64,000 nucleotides of DNA. It comes from JAGGSN01 sp965603725. GTDB taxonomy: Bacteria; Zixibacteria; MSB-5A5; UBA10806; 4484-95. The notes beneath the pieces are model-generated. The model was not told the origin of the DNA and did not search any database. It saw only the letters and a list, made by a program, of their open reading frames with translations. Location of the stretch: the NCBI GenBank assembly GCA_965603725.1, contig CBFDEC010000002.1, positions 60,302 to 124,301 on the forward strand, written 5' to 3'. The translations under genes were made by a program, and so were the position numbers. Of the stretch, positions 17,250 to 26,562 are shown in pieces; positions within the stretch are counted from its first letter, which is position 1; each line of letters begins with the position of its first letter.

Positions 17250-18334
17250 TGCTTTATCATCTGCTTTATCCATTGAGTCAGTATATAAGCGGTTTTAATA
17301 TCTTTAAATATATTACCTTCCGCACCGCTTATGCCACTATTACGGCTATGTTAATCAGCTTTATTTTCGGCGCTGTATTCATTCATTATTTAAAGAAAAA
17401 GCAGATTCAAGAAAAGATCAGGGATGATGGTCCTCAGTCGCATATATCAAAAGAGGGTACGCCAACGATGGGCGGATTGCTGATCTTAATTTCGATTATA
17501 ATACCAACGCTTCTCTGGGCAGATTTAACAAATACTTATATCCATCTTATTCTTCTGGTCACTGTCTGGCTGGGGCTGATTGGTTTTATGGATGATTACT
17601 TGAAAGCGATAAAAAAGCGAAAGAAGGGAGTTGTAGCGCGCAGGAAATTCGCGGGCCAGATAATGCTTGGAATCATTTTGGGATTAATACTGTATTATTA
17701 TCCTCCCGATCCTGGTTTTACAACTGCCACAAGCGTACCGTTTTTCAAGAATTTCTATCTGGATTTTGGAATATTATATATCCCCTTTGTTATTTTGGTA
17801 ATTACCGGGTCTTCTAACGCGGTTAATCTTACTGATGGTCTTGATGGTCTGGCGATCGGCCTTGTCGGCATATGTGCGCTTGGCTTTGTCGGATTGGCGT
17901 ATATCACGGGTCGTGTTGACTTTTCAAGCTATCTTAACATCGAGTATTTCAAAGACGCCGGTGAACTGACGATATTTTGCGGCGCCCTTGTAGGCGCCTG
18001 CTTGGGCTTTTTATGGTACAATAACAATCCTGCGCAGGTGTTTATGGGCGATACCGGGGCTCTTGCCCTGGGAGGAATCCTGGGTGGAGTTGCCCTTCTG
18101 TTAAAAAAAGAAATACTGCTGGTTATTATGGGCGGTGTTTTTGTGGTGACTGCCATGTCGGTGATTATTCAGGTTCTGTATTTCAAGATGACGGGCAAAC
18201 GTATCTTTAAAATGGCGCCGCTGCATCATCACTTTGAATTGCTGGGTTGGCCCGAACAGAAGATAACCGTTCGATTCTGGATAATAGGAATTATCTTTGC
18301 CCTGATAAGTATCAGTACGTTAAAGATTAGATAA
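17249..18334 (+). CDS. mraY: Phospho-MurNAc-pentapeptide translocase MraY
   Basis: Integral membrane enzyme of 361 residues with about ten membrane spans that makes lipid I from UDP-MurNAc-pentapeptide and undecaprenyl phosphate. Signature motifs are present: KEGTPTMGGLLI, GFMDDYLKAIKKRKKG with the Asp pair, NAVNLTDGLDGLAIG, VFMGDTGALALGG and the histidine loop MAPLHHHFELLGW. TGATG overlap with murF and TAATG overlap with murD show tight coupling. Length is typical. Confidence 0.96.
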   Translation: MLYHLLYPLSQYISGFNIFKYITFRTAYATITAMLISFIFGAVFIHYLKKKQIQEKIRDDGPQSHISKEGTPTMGGLLILISIIIPTLLWADLTNTYIHLILLVTVWLGLIGFMDDYLKAIKKRKKGVVARRKFAGQIMLGIILGLILYYYPPDPGFTTATSVPFFKNFYLDFGILYIPFVILVITGSSNAVNLTDGLDGLAIGLVGICALGFVGLAYITGRVDFSSYLNIEYFKDAGELTIFCGALVGACLGFLWYNNNPAQVFMGDTGALALGGILGGVALLLKKEILLVIMGGVFVVTAMSVIIQVLYFKMTGKRIFKMAPLHHHFELLGWPEQKITVRFWIIGIIFALISISTLKIR

Positions 18335-19686
18335 TGGATTTTAAAGGGAAAAAAGTAAGCGTTATCGGAGCGGCCCGCTCGGGGTTGGCCTCGGTCGAGG
18401 TATTAAAAAAACTTGGCGCCGTGGTTTTTCTATCCGAAATAAACTCTGCGGAAAAGTTTCCTGATACTGTCGGCTTATTGAAAAAACAAAATATTATGCA
18501 TGAGTTCGGAGGTCATAGTCAACGAGTATACGATTGCTCTTTAATGGTGACAAGTCCGGGAGTTCCGGCAGACTCTGATGTTTTAAGCCGGGCCGTGGCT
18601 TTAAATATCAAGGTCATCTCCGAGCTGGAACTCGGGTTTCTATTATGCCGTGGTAAAGTACTTGCCATTACCGGTTCCAACGGCAAGACCACTACGACCT
18701 CATTGGTCGGTGAAATTTTCAGGCAGGCACAAGTGCTCTGCGAAGTTGCCGGCAATATCGGCCAGCCGTTTGTAAGCGTTGCCGGTGATATTGGCGATAA
18801 TGGCTGGGCGATTGTTGAAGTATCGACATTTCAGCTTGAATGGATTGACAGGTTCAAACCGAAAGTAGCCGCTGTTTTAAATATCACTCCAGACCACCTC
18901 GACCGTCATAAGAGTTTGGATAATTATAGAGCGCTGAAACTGAAGATATTCGCTAATCAGAATGGTACAGATGCGTCAATAATGAACTTTGATGATAAAA
19001 TCCTAAAAGAATATAAATCCGTTTCGCAAACTTTCAACTTTTCAACTAAGAGTGAGGTTGAAAACGGCTGTTATATAGAACAGGGCCGGCTGTATTTAAA
19101 TAAAGGTAGCCGCAAAAAAGCTGTACTCGATGTTAATCAAATCGGTATCCGGGGTCCTCATAATACGGCAAATGCCTGCGCCGCATCTGCCTGCTGTAGC
19201 GCCGCCGGTATCGATACCGAATTCATAGCCGCTGGTCTGAAATCTTTTAAAGGAGTGGAACACCGATTGGAGGAGGTGGGGCTTACCGGAGGGGTGAGCT
19301 TCATCAATGACTCAAAAGCAACCAACGTTGACGCTGTTTACTGGGCGCTCCAGTCGGTGTTTCCTCCAATCGTACTCATTGCCGGAGGCCGCGACAAAGG
19401 CGGCAATTTCGAGATATTGAACGATCTGGTTAAAGAGAATGTTAAAAGCGTTGTCCTGATTGGCGAAGCGTCCGCTAAAATCGCCGCCGCTTTCGAAAAA
19501 GTTATTGATGTTTACAGAGCTGGATCAATGAAAGAGGCGGTTATAAAGGCATATGAATTAGCTCAGCCAAACGGAACAGTACTTCTGTCACCCGGCTGTG
19601 CCAGTTTCGACATGTTCGAAAATTTTGAACATCGTGGACTGGAATTCAAACAGGCTGTGGCCCAATTAAAAAAGAGACTCGAATGA
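18334..19686 (+). CDS. murD: UDP-MurNAc-L-alanine:D-glutamate ligase MurD
   Basis: Cytoplasmic ligase of 450 residues. N-terminal Rossmann domain VSVIGAARSGLASVEVL, ATP-binding AITGSNGKTTTTSLVG, EVSTFQLEWIDRFKP, NITPDHLDRHKSLDNY, central GVEHRLEEV and SFINDSKATNVDAVYWAL, and LIAGGRDKGGNF are all typical MurD motifs. C-terminal LLSPGCASFDMFENFEHRG is also diagnostic. It overlaps mraY and ftsW at its ends by single codons. Confidence 0.96.
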   Translation: MDFKGKKVSVIGAARSGLASVEVLKKLGAVVFLSEINSAEKFPDTVGLLKKQNIMHEFGGHSQRVYDCSLMVTSPGVPADSDVLSRAVALNIKVISELELGFLLCRGKVLAITGSNGKTTTTSLVGEIFRQAQVLCEVAGNIGQPFVSVAGDIGDNGWAIVEVSTFQLEWIDRFKPKVAAVLNITPDHLDRHKSLDNYRALKLKIFANQNGTDASIMNFDDKILKEYKSVSQTFNFSTKSEVENGCYIEQGRLYLNKGSRKKAVLDVNQIGIRGPHNTANACAASACCSAAGIDTEFIAAGLKSFKGVEHRLEEVGLTGGVSFINDSKATNVDAVYWALQSVFPPIVLIAGGRDKGGNFEILNDLVKENVKSVVLIGEASAKIAAAFEKVIDVYRAGSMKEAVIKAYELAQPNGTVLLSPGCASFDMFENFEHRGLEFKQAVAQLKKRLE

Positions 19687-20822
19687 ATTTATTGAAATCT
19701 CCCGAAAAATCGGTGATGCTCTCGGTCATTTTACTAATGGCTGTCGGGTTAATATTTATATACAGCGTGTCCGGACCGTACAGTCAGTTCAGGGGACTTT
19801 CAGCTTGGTATTTTTTTCTAAAACAATTGATCTGGGCAATTGTCGCCCTGACAGTATTATATATTTGTTCAAAGATAAACTACCGCAACTTCTTGAAATT
19901 ATCGCCATTGTTGATTTTAATTTCCCTGGTCTTTTTAATATGGGTACTGTTTACGCCGCTACAACATAATGTTAACCGTTGGCTTCAGTTTGGCTTTTTC
20001 AGTTTTCAACCGTCAGAGGTGTTTAAGATATCTCTTTTGATGTATTTAGCCTTTGTCCTGGTAGATAGAAAGGACAAACGAAAAGATATTAAAAGGATCT
20101 GGCCGCACCTGGCTGTCGCCTTTGGGGGTATTCTGCTTGTTGTCAGACAACCCGATCTGGGTACCCTGATGCTGATTTTTGCGGCTGTAATGGTTTTGCT
20201 GTTTTTAGTCGGTCTTAAGCTTCGTTATCTGTTAATAGCCGGATTAATTGTATTGACCCTCGGCAGTGTTATGGTATTTGGTTTTGGTTATGAGAAGGAC
20301 CGCGTTGATGATTATATCGCCGCTTTGAAAGACCCTCTTGAAAGGCACGATGATGTTGCTCCTTCACGAGGCTACTACCAGAACCGTCAATCGCTGATCA
20401 GCATAGGTTCCGGGGGATTGATTGGGCGCGGACTGGGCGGCGGCGGTCAGAAAAACCTGTTTTTGCCGGCGCCGCACACCGATTTCATATTTTCCGCCTC
20501 GGCTGAGGAGGGCGGCTTTGTATTGTGTGTTTTTTTGCTGGGGTTGTTTTTGATTTTTAACACAGGGGCCTTAAAAATCGCCAAACGTTCTACCGATCTG
20601 CGAGGTTTTCTGCTGGCCGCAGGGTTGGGAATAATGATCACCTTACAGGCTGTAATCAATATCGGTGTTGCCCTTGGACTGTTGCCGATTACAGGAATCA
20701 CGCTGCCATTTTTCAGCTATGGCGGGTCATCTCTTGTCATAAGCTGTGTGGCGGTCGGGTTAATCTTATCGGTTGCCCGGTATGGCAGCAAACCCAGAAC
20801 GAGGTATATTAGAACGCGATGA
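19683..20822 (+). CDS. ftsW: Septal peptidoglycan glycosyltransferase FtsW
   Basis: SEDS-family polytopic membrane protein of 379 residues that polymerises lipid II at the septum with FtsI. Features: LLMAVGLIFIYSVSGPY, WLQFGFFSFQPSEVFKISLL, VVRQPDLGTLMLIF, YYQNRQSLISIGSGGLIGRG, and C-terminal LPFFSYGGSSLVISCVAVG, which are FtsW/RodA hallmarks. dcw position makes it FtsW rather than RodA. Starts at ATG 19683 in an ATGA overlap and ends the same way into murG. Confidence 0.94.
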   Translation: MNLLKSPEKSVMLSVILLMAVGLIFIYSVSGPYSQFRGLSAWYFFLKQLIWAIVALTVLYICSKINYRNFLKLSPLLILISLVFLIWVLFTPLQHNVNRWLQFGFFSFQPSEVFKISLLMYLAFVLVDRKDKRKDIKRIWPHLAVAFGGILLVVRQPDLGTLMLIFAAVMVLLFLVGLKLRYLLIAGLIVLTLGSVMVFGFGYEKDRVDDYIAALKDPLERHDDVAPSRGYYQNRQSLISIGSGGLIGRGLGGGGQKNLFLPAPHTDFIFSASAEEGGFVLCVFLLGLFLIFNTGALKIAKRSTDLRGFLLAAGLGIMITLQAVINIGVALGLLPITGITLPFFSYGGSSLVISCVAVGLILSVARYGSKPRTRYIRTR

Positions 20823-21904
20823 GAATTTTATTTGCCGGCGGAGGTACAGGCGGTCATTTGATACCAGCCATCAATATTGCTCAATTGCTGAAGAAGAAGC
20901 TTTCCGATTCGCAGTTTATGTTCGTGGGTATCAAAGGCGGTATGGAAAAGGAAATAGTCCAGAAAAACGGCTTCAACATCGAAGAAATCGAGGTCGTTGG
21001 GCTTAGAAGAAATTTCGCAGGCATGATCGATTTCTCGCGCAAGATTATGCGGGCTTATAAACAGGCTGATAAAATCGTACGCGGTTTCGGTCCCGAGGTT
21101 GTCGTTGGCACCGGCGGCTATCTTTCGGCGCCTGTTGTCCTGGCTGGTAAAAGACGAAAAGCGAGAGTTCTGATTCAGGAGCAAAATATCTTCCCGGGGC
21201 TGGCAACACGATTCCTGGCGCGTTTTGCCGACCGCACCTGTCTGGCATTTGACAGCACGAAAAAATATCTTCAGGGAATGAAAAATCTGGTCGTCACCGG
21301 CAACCCACTCAGGGATGATCTGTTCATATCAAAAGGTAATGGCTTGTTAAATGAATTTGGCCTGAAATCGGGTAAAAAAGTTCTGTTTATAACCGGCGGC
21401 AGCCGCGGCGCTCAATCATTAAACGACGGGATAATAAATGTCATCAAAGAAGGGCATCTCTCCGATGACTGGCAGCTGCTCTGGCAAACAGGCGAGGACA
21501 AGTATGAGAAAGTGTGTGAACAGATTCAGGAAATTGATTTTTCAGGCAGGGTTATGCCGTTTATTGATTCGATGCCTAAAGCTTATGCTGTCGCCGATTT
21601 GGTTGTCTGCCGGGCTGGAGCCATGACTTTATCCGAGCTTTTGGCGCTTGGTCTTCCGGCAATACTTGTGCCATATCCCTACGCCACCGCCAACCATCAA
21701 ATGAAAAATGCTCTGGATTTAAAAAGAAGAGGCGCTGTTGAAGTTATTGCTGATTCGAAAATAAAAACCGATGAGTTTTTAGATTTGCTGTCTGGCTTTT
21801 TGCATGATGATAACAGGCGTCGGGAGCTGATGCAAAACGCTTGCCTGATAGGCAATACCAATGGCGCTGAATCGATCACCGAGGAGATTGTTAAGCTGAT
21901 ATGA
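20819..21904 (+). CDS. murG: Lipid II synthase MurG (GT28)
   Basis: Membrane-associated N-acetylglucosaminyltransferase converting lipid I to lipid II. The N-terminus RILFAGGGTGGHLIPAINIA contains the glycine-rich GGTGGH lipid-binding loop; GTGGYLSAPVVLAGK, LIQEQNIFPGLATRFLA, FITGGSRGAQSLND and the donor-site segment VVCRAGAMTLSELLALGLP are characteristic. Length 361 is normal. ATGA junctions on both sides. Confidence 0.96.
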   Translation: MRILFAGGGTGGHLIPAINIAQLLKKKLSDSQFMFVGIKGGMEKEIVQKNGFNIEEIEVVGLRRNFAGMIDFSRKIMRAYKQADKIVRGFGPEVVVGTGGYLSAPVVLAGKRRKARVLIQEQNIFPGLATRFLARFADRTCLAFDSTKKYLQGMKNLVVTGNPLRDDLFISKGNGLLNEFGLKSGKKVLFITGGSRGAQSLNDGIINVIKEGHLSDDWQLLWQTGEDKYEKVCEQIQEIDFSGRVMPFIDSMPKAYAVADLVVCRAGAMTLSELLALGLPAILVPYPYATANHQMKNALDLKRRGAVEVIADSKIKTDEFLDLLSGFLHDDNRRRELMQNACLIGNTNGAESITEEIVKLI

Positions 21905-23274
21905 AATTCAAGCGAATAAAGAAACTTCATTTCATAGGAATAGGTGGAACCGGCATGTGCGGTATCGCCCAGACGCTGTTCAATCTCGGCTATACCGTTT
22001 CCGGCTCCGATTTGAAGAAGACTGAAGTAACAGAATTTCTTCGGAAATTAGGGATAGACGTTAGCTACAAACATAAGGCTGATAATTTGAAAGATGCCGA
22101 TGTGGTCGTCTATTCGTCCGCTGTAACAAAAGATAACTCTGAACTAATCGCCGCCGCCGGCAAAAAAATTCCTGCTATTTCGAGGGCCGAGATGCTGGCC
22201 GAGCTGATGAGAATGAAATTTTCGATTGCCGTTGCCGGTACTCATGGCAAGACCACGACCACCTCATTGATCGGCCATATACTGAGCAAAGTCGGTTTAG
22301 ACCCGACTGTAATTGTCGGCGGGCGGGTGCTTGGCGTTGGAACAAATGCGTATGTCGGGAAAGGCGGCTATATAGTAGCCGAGGCAGATGAGTTCGATCG
22401 CTCGCTTCTGCGGTTTTACCCGACAGTGGCCGTTATCACCTCCATTGAGCCCGAACATATGGAATGCTACGAAGATCTGGATGATCTCAATAACTGTTTT
22501 GTCGAATTCGCCTCGAGGGTCCCGTTTTATGGCAGTATAATCTACTGCCTGGACGATCCCGGCCTGCAGAGAGTTCGCGCTCGTTTTGCCCGTCCTAGTA
22601 TCTCCTACGGTTTCTCTCATCACGCTGACTTATATGCAGCCGACATATCATTGGCTGGGAAGGTTACAGAGTTTACCTGTCATAGCAATGACAAAATTCA
22701 TGGCAAAGTGAAGGTTCCTCTTTTAGGCAGTCATAATATATTGAATTCACTGGCGGCCTTGGCTGTGGCGCTCGATTTGGAGGTTCCATTCGAACAAGCG
22801 GCCAAAGCGCTGGAGACTTTCCCGGGAGTAAGCAGACGGTTTGAACTTGTGGGGCAGGTCGACGGAGTCAGTGTTTATGACGATTTCGCTCATCATCCAA
22901 CTGAGATAAAAACTACTTTGGACGGCATTCGCAAGAGCCATACAGGCAGAATTATTGTTGTATTTCAACCTCATCTCTATTCCCGGACGAAAGCGTTTTA
23001 TAATGAGTTTGGTTCATCATTTTTTGATTCAGACTTGCTTGTTGTCACTGATATATACCCTTCCCGAGAGGAACCAATTGAGGGTGTTGATGGAATGCTT
23101 GTCGCCGAAGCCGCCAGAAAATCCGGTCACAAACATGTCGAATATATAGAGGACAGGCTAAACATACCGGCTTTTTTAAAAGGCAAATTTAAACCGGACG
23201 ATTTGGTTGTAGTCATAGGCGCCGGAGATATAAACCGTCTATCGCCGGAAATATTGAAGGAATTGGAAAAATGA
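21901..23274 (+). CDS. murC: UDP-MurNAc:L-alanine ligase MurC
   Basis: Cytoplasmic ligase of 457 residues that adds L-Ala to UDP-MurNAc. Motifs: HFIGIGGTGMCGIAQTLFNL, GSDLKKTEVTEFL, VAGTHGKTTTTSLIG, VAEADEFDRSLLRFYP, EPEHMECYEDLDDL, YDDFAHHPTEIKTTL and VVFQPHLYSRTKAF. These match MurC rather than Mpl. The product of MurB would be its substrate, but murB is not adjacent as it often is. ATGA overlaps link it to murG and ftsQ. Confidence 0.96.
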   Translation: MKFKRIKKLHFIGIGGTGMCGIAQTLFNLGYTVSGSDLKKTEVTEFLRKLGIDVSYKHKADNLKDADVVVYSSAVTKDNSELIAAAGKKIPAISRAEMLAELMRMKFSIAVAGTHGKTTTTSLIGHILSKVGLDPTVIVGGRVLGVGTNAYVGKGGYIVAEADEFDRSLLRFYPTVAVITSIEPEHMECYEDLDDLNNCFVEFASRVPFYGSIIYCLDDPGLQRVRARFARPSISYGFSHHADLYAADISLAGKVTEFTCHSNDKIHGKVKVPLLGSHNILNSLAALAVALDLEVPFEQAAKALETFPGVSRRFELVGQVDGVSVYDDFAHHPTEIKTTLDGIRKSHTGRIIVVFQPHLYSRTKAFYNEFGSSFFDSDLLVVTDIYPSREEPIEGVDGMLVAEAARKSGHKHVEYIEDRLNIPAFLKGKFKPDDLVVVIGAGDINRLSPEILKELEK

Positions 23275-23975
23275 AAAGGCTCATTGGCGTATTTGTAATA
23301 GTATTCATAGCTTTAGCGAGCGGAAGATACGCCTATCACAGTCTTGGTAAATTGACATGGTTTAACCTGTCGAACGTGGAGATTAACTGTCCTGATCAAA
23401 TTGATGCCGGCGATATTTTGAAAACCAGCGGGCTTAAAATTGGCGAATCAATTTTCCGCCAGGATATTGAATTTGCCGGCAATACCCTGCTTGGAATACC
23501 CGGCATCGAGGCTGTTAAAGTCAGTCGTAAACTGCCCGGCTCGGTTGAAATAGATATGACTTTAGACAGGATTGAATTGTTTGCCAGAACAAATCGTCTT
23601 TATGGTTTAACTCGCTCGCTTAAATTAGTTGATATCACCGACCGGAAACTGGTTCTGCCGATTATAACCGGCCTGACCGGTTCGGGCAAGCTTGGATTTA
23701 ACGAAAAGATGAAGCTCTGCTATGCAGTGGCAATCTATGATACCTTAAGAACGTCATCGAAAAGTTTAGCCGATCGTTTGTCGGAAATCCATTTCTGTAA
23801 ATCCGACGAGGTTGAGTTGTTTTTTAATCCGGGCGGCGTGAAAGCTTTAATAAATCTGCGAAATTACAGGAAAGCTCTTTACAGACTTACAGTTTTGGAT
23901 TTAAAAGGCATCCTTGGTAATTCCGGTTCTTTTGATATGACAGCCGGTAGAATGGTGGTAAAAAACGGAGCCTGA
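23271..23975 (+). CDS. ftsQ: Cell division protein FtsQ/DivIB-like
   Basis: A 234-residue bitopic protein between murC and ftsA, the standard ftsQ position. One N-terminal membrane span (LIGVFVIVFIALASGRYA) precedes a POTRA-like region (LSNVEINCPDQIDAGDILKT through GIEAVKVSRKLPGSVEIDM) and the beta domain (RSLKLVDITDRKLVLPII). FtsQ scaffolds FtsBL at the division site. Sequence similarity is modest, as usual for this protein, but topology, POTRA pattern and position agree. Confidence 0.88.
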   Translation: MKRLIGVFVIVFIALASGRYAYHSLGKLTWFNLSNVEINCPDQIDAGDILKTSGLKIGESIFRQDIEFAGNTLLGIPGIEAVKVSRKLPGSVEIDMTLDRIELFARTNRLYGLTRSLKLVDITDRKLVLPIITGLTGSGKLGFNEKMKLCYAVAIYDTLRTSSKSLADRLSEIHFCKSDEVELFFNPGGVKALINLRNYRKALYRLTVLDLKGILGNSGSFDMTAGRMVVKNGA

Positions 23976-23977
23976 TT

Positions 23978-25207
23978 ATGACAAAGGTTAACAATATAGT
24001 TGGTCTGGATATTGGCAGCTCGAAAATAACGGTGGCGGTTGGACAACCGGATGATGATGGGAACTTAAAGCTTCTTGGAATCGGGCAGTCTCCGGCTGAG
24101 GGTATCAAGCGCGGTATGGTTGTCGATCTGGAAAAGATTGTCAGTTCAATTCATGCCGCTGTTGACGATGCCGAAATGGTTTCAGGCTGTAAGATAAGCT
24201 CAGTTTATGCCAGCATTGCTGGCGAACATATAAAAAGTATCAACAGTCGCGGCGTTATTGCCGTTGGCAGGGGGACCTCGGAGATAAGTCATTCTGATGT
24301 GGAACGGGTAATTGAGGCAGCCCGCGCCGTTGCCATCCCCGCCGATCGCGAAATAATCCACGTATTGCCGCAGGATTTCACAGTAGACGACCAAACGGGA
24401 GTCACCGATCCTATAGGAATGGCAGGCATTCGTCTTGAGGTAAACGTGCATATAGTTACCGGCTCAGTCGCTTCGGTAACCAACATTGTTAAGGCTATTG
24501 AAAAAGCGGACCTTGATGTGGAAGAGCTGGTGTTGAGCCCATTTGCCGCGGCCTATTCGGTATTAAAAGCGGATGAAAGAGAACTCGGTTGTGTTTTAGT
24601 CGACATGGGCGCCGGTACCACCGATATTGCCGCTTTTCTGGATGGCTCTATAAAACACACAGCGGTACTGGGTATTGGCGGCAAAAATGTCACCAACGAT
24701 GTTGCCATCGGGCTTCGAACGCCTCTTGAACAGGCTGAACGGATAAAATGTCTGCACGGTTCAGCCTTATCAACGCTGGTATCATCCAGCGAAATGATTT
24801 GTGTGCCCGGTGTCGGCGGTCGTGAGTCCAAGGATGTGTCGCGTTCGGTTTTAGCGGCCATTGTCGAACCGCGGGCCGAGGAGATATTCTCGCTTGTCGC
24901 CCGCGATCTAAAAAAGGCAAACCTCGCCGAATCGCTGGCCTCTGGAGTCGTATTGACAGGCGGCGCATCGCAGCTTCAGGGTATAGAGGAACTTGCCGAA
25001 CAGATTTTCGATCTGCCGGCAAAGTCGGCCCGACCTAACTGTCTTGTCGATGAAAATGAACAGATGCCCGGCCCGGAATATGCAGTGGCAATTGGGCTTA
25101 TGAACTATGGATTTTCAAGCGACCAGATCATTAAAGGGAAACTGAGTAAAAAACGCGGTCCGGGATTTATTGAAAGAATAAAAAATATATTTTCTGAATA
25201 TTTTTAA
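23978..25207 (+). CDS. ftsA: Cell division protein FtsA
   Basis: Actin-fold ATPase of 409 residues that tethers FtsZ to the membrane. Phosphate-1 motif VGLDIGSSKITVAVG, SHMA-type 1C insert including GVIAVGRGTSEISHSDVERV, phosphate-2 VLVDMGAGTTDIAAFLDG, adenosine loop SGVVLTGGASQLQGIEEL. The C-terminal end GPGFIERIKNIFSEYF is an amphipathic helix of the kind that binds membrane. Two bases after ftsQ and 32 bases before ftsZ. Confidence 0.95.
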   Translation: MTKVNNIVGLDIGSSKITVAVGQPDDDGNLKLLGIGQSPAEGIKRGMVVDLEKIVSSIHAAVDDAEMVSGCKISSVYASIAGEHIKSINSRGVIAVGRGTSEISHSDVERVIEAARAVAIPADREIIHVLPQDFTVDDQTGVTDPIGMAGIRLEVNVHIVTGSVASVTNIVKAIEKADLDVEELVLSPFAAAYSVLKADERELGCVLVDMGAGTTDIAAFLDGSIKHTAVLGIGGKNVTNDVAIGLRTPLEQAERIKCLHGSALSTLVSSSEMICVPGVGGRESKDVSRSVLAAIVEPRAEEIFSLVARDLKKANLAESLASGVVLTGGASQLQGIEELAEQIFDLPAKSARPNCLVDENEQMPGPEYAVAIGLMNYGFSSDQIIKGKLSKKRGPGFIERIKNIFSEYF

Positions 25208-25239
25208 CTTCCTCAAACGAGGGGAAGGAGGGTGCTTCT

Positions 25240-26427
25240 GTGATTGAATACGATGTGGAAAGCGTAACTTATGCCAGGATGAAAGTCGTGGGAGTCGGCG
25301 GCGCCGGTGGAAACGCAGTTAACAGAATGATCGAGTCTGGTCTGCAGGGTGTGAAATTTGTTTCCATAAACACCGACAGCCAGGCGCTCGATTTCAGCAA
25401 AGCCGAAAATACTGTCCAGATCGGCAAAAAGCTGACCAAAGGCCTGGGCGCTGGAGCAGATCCGGAGATCGGGAGACTGGCCGCCGAGGAAAATATAGAC
25501 TGCATCAAAAAATCGGTCAGTGATGCCGATATGGTGTTTGTTGCCTGCGGTATGGGCGGCGGCACCGGAACCGGAGCTATACCAATGGTATCAAAATGCG
25601 CCTGTGAACAGGGCGCCCTGACTGTGGGGATAGTCTCCAAGCCATTTCAATTTGAGGGTTCCAAGAGAATTTCCCGGGCACATGAGGGTATTAATAGATT
25701 GCGTGAACATGTTGATACCCTTATTATCATCCCCAACCAGCGGCTTTTGAAAATCCTCGATCCATCTACGTCTCTTTCCGAGTCATTCAGAAAGGCTGAT
25801 GAGGTGCTCTATTCAGCCACCAAAGGCATTTCCGACCTAATTACCCGTCACGGCATTATCAATCTCGATTTCGCCGATGTTAGAACTGTTATGTCGGAAA
25901 AAGGCGATGCGTTAATGGGCACCGGTTTTGGCTGTGGTGAAAGCGGCGCTGAACTGGCGGCTAAGATGGCGATAAGCTCACCGCTACTTGAGGACGTCGA
26001 TATTCACGGGGCGCGGGGAGTATTGGTCAATATCACCGGCAGTAAGAAAATGACTATCATGAACGTCAACGACGCTATGGAAGCCATTTATGCCGCGGTC
26101 GGCGCGGAAGCCAATATCATTTTTGGCGCAGTCATCGACAACAACCTTGATGATGAAATTTATGTTACAGTAATCGCCACCGGTTTCGGCAACTCGCGTG
26201 ATTTCAAAAACAAAACCGCCGTTGCAGTTTCTCTTTTTACAGGCGAGGATGGCGGTTTGCAGCCGCCAATCCCCAGAAAGAAAAAAGAGCCGGGAGAGAA
26301 ACGCCGTATTTATAAGGAGATAATGAAGAAAAACTATGACCCGAACGACCTCGAACGCCCTGCTTTCGAACGCTACCGCGAGGAAGAAAAACATAAAGAT
26401 AAATGGGCTCAGGATGAATTGATGTAG
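25240..26427 (+). CDS. ftsZ: Cell division GTPase FtsZ
   Basis: Tubulin homologue of 395 residues that forms the Z ring. Visible: VGVGGAGGNAVNRMIESGL, the tubulin signature GMGGGTGTG at 104-112, IIIPNQRLLKI, and the synergy-loop region with NLDFADVRTVM. The GTG start follows a strong GGAGG (about 25226-25230). A probable conserved C-terminal peptide, DLERPAFERY at 370-379, is followed by 16 charged residues instead of ending the protein. Last gene of the dcw run; it has its own good ribosome binding site, in contrast to the coupled genes upstream. Confidence 0.97.
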   Translation: MIEYDVESVTYARMKVVGVGGAGGNAVNRMIESGLQGVKFVSINTDSQALDFSKAENTVQIGKKLTKGLGAGADPEIGRLAAEENIDCIKKSVSDADMVFVACGMGGGTGTGAIPMVSKCACEQGALTVGIVSKPFQFEGSKRISRAHEGINRLREHVDTLIIIPNQRLLKILDPSTSLSESFRKADEVLYSATKGISDLITRHGIINLDFADVRTVMSEKGDALMGTGFGCGESGAELAAKMAISSPLLEDVDIHGARGVLVNITGSKKMTIMNVNDAMEAIYAAVGAEANIIFGAVIDNNLDDEIYVTVIATGFGNSRDFKNKTAVAVSLFTGEDGGLQPPIPRKKKEPGEKRRIYKEIMKKNYDPNDLERPAFERYREEEKHKDKWAQDELM

Positions 26428-26479
26428 AAGACATGAAATTTGATAGGGGCGTTCTGCAGATTCTTCAGATATTGCTGAT

Positions 26480-26525
26480 ATTGCTATACACTCTTATTTT
26501 GTGTGAAGCAATTAATCTCATTTTT
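26480..26525 (+). terminator. Possible terminator after ftsZ
   Basis: An imperfect inverted repeat pairs ATTGCTATACAC (26480-26491) with GTGTGAAGCAAT (26501-26512), 10 of 12 positions matching, followed by an AT-rich stretch with TTTTT around 26520. It lies between the convergent ftsZ and ogt genes and could act in both directions. The stem is AT-rich and has an internal mismatch, so this is tentative. Confidence 0.4.
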
Positions 26526-26562
26526 ATATTAGTGTATGTTCCAGTACGCCAACTGGATTTTC

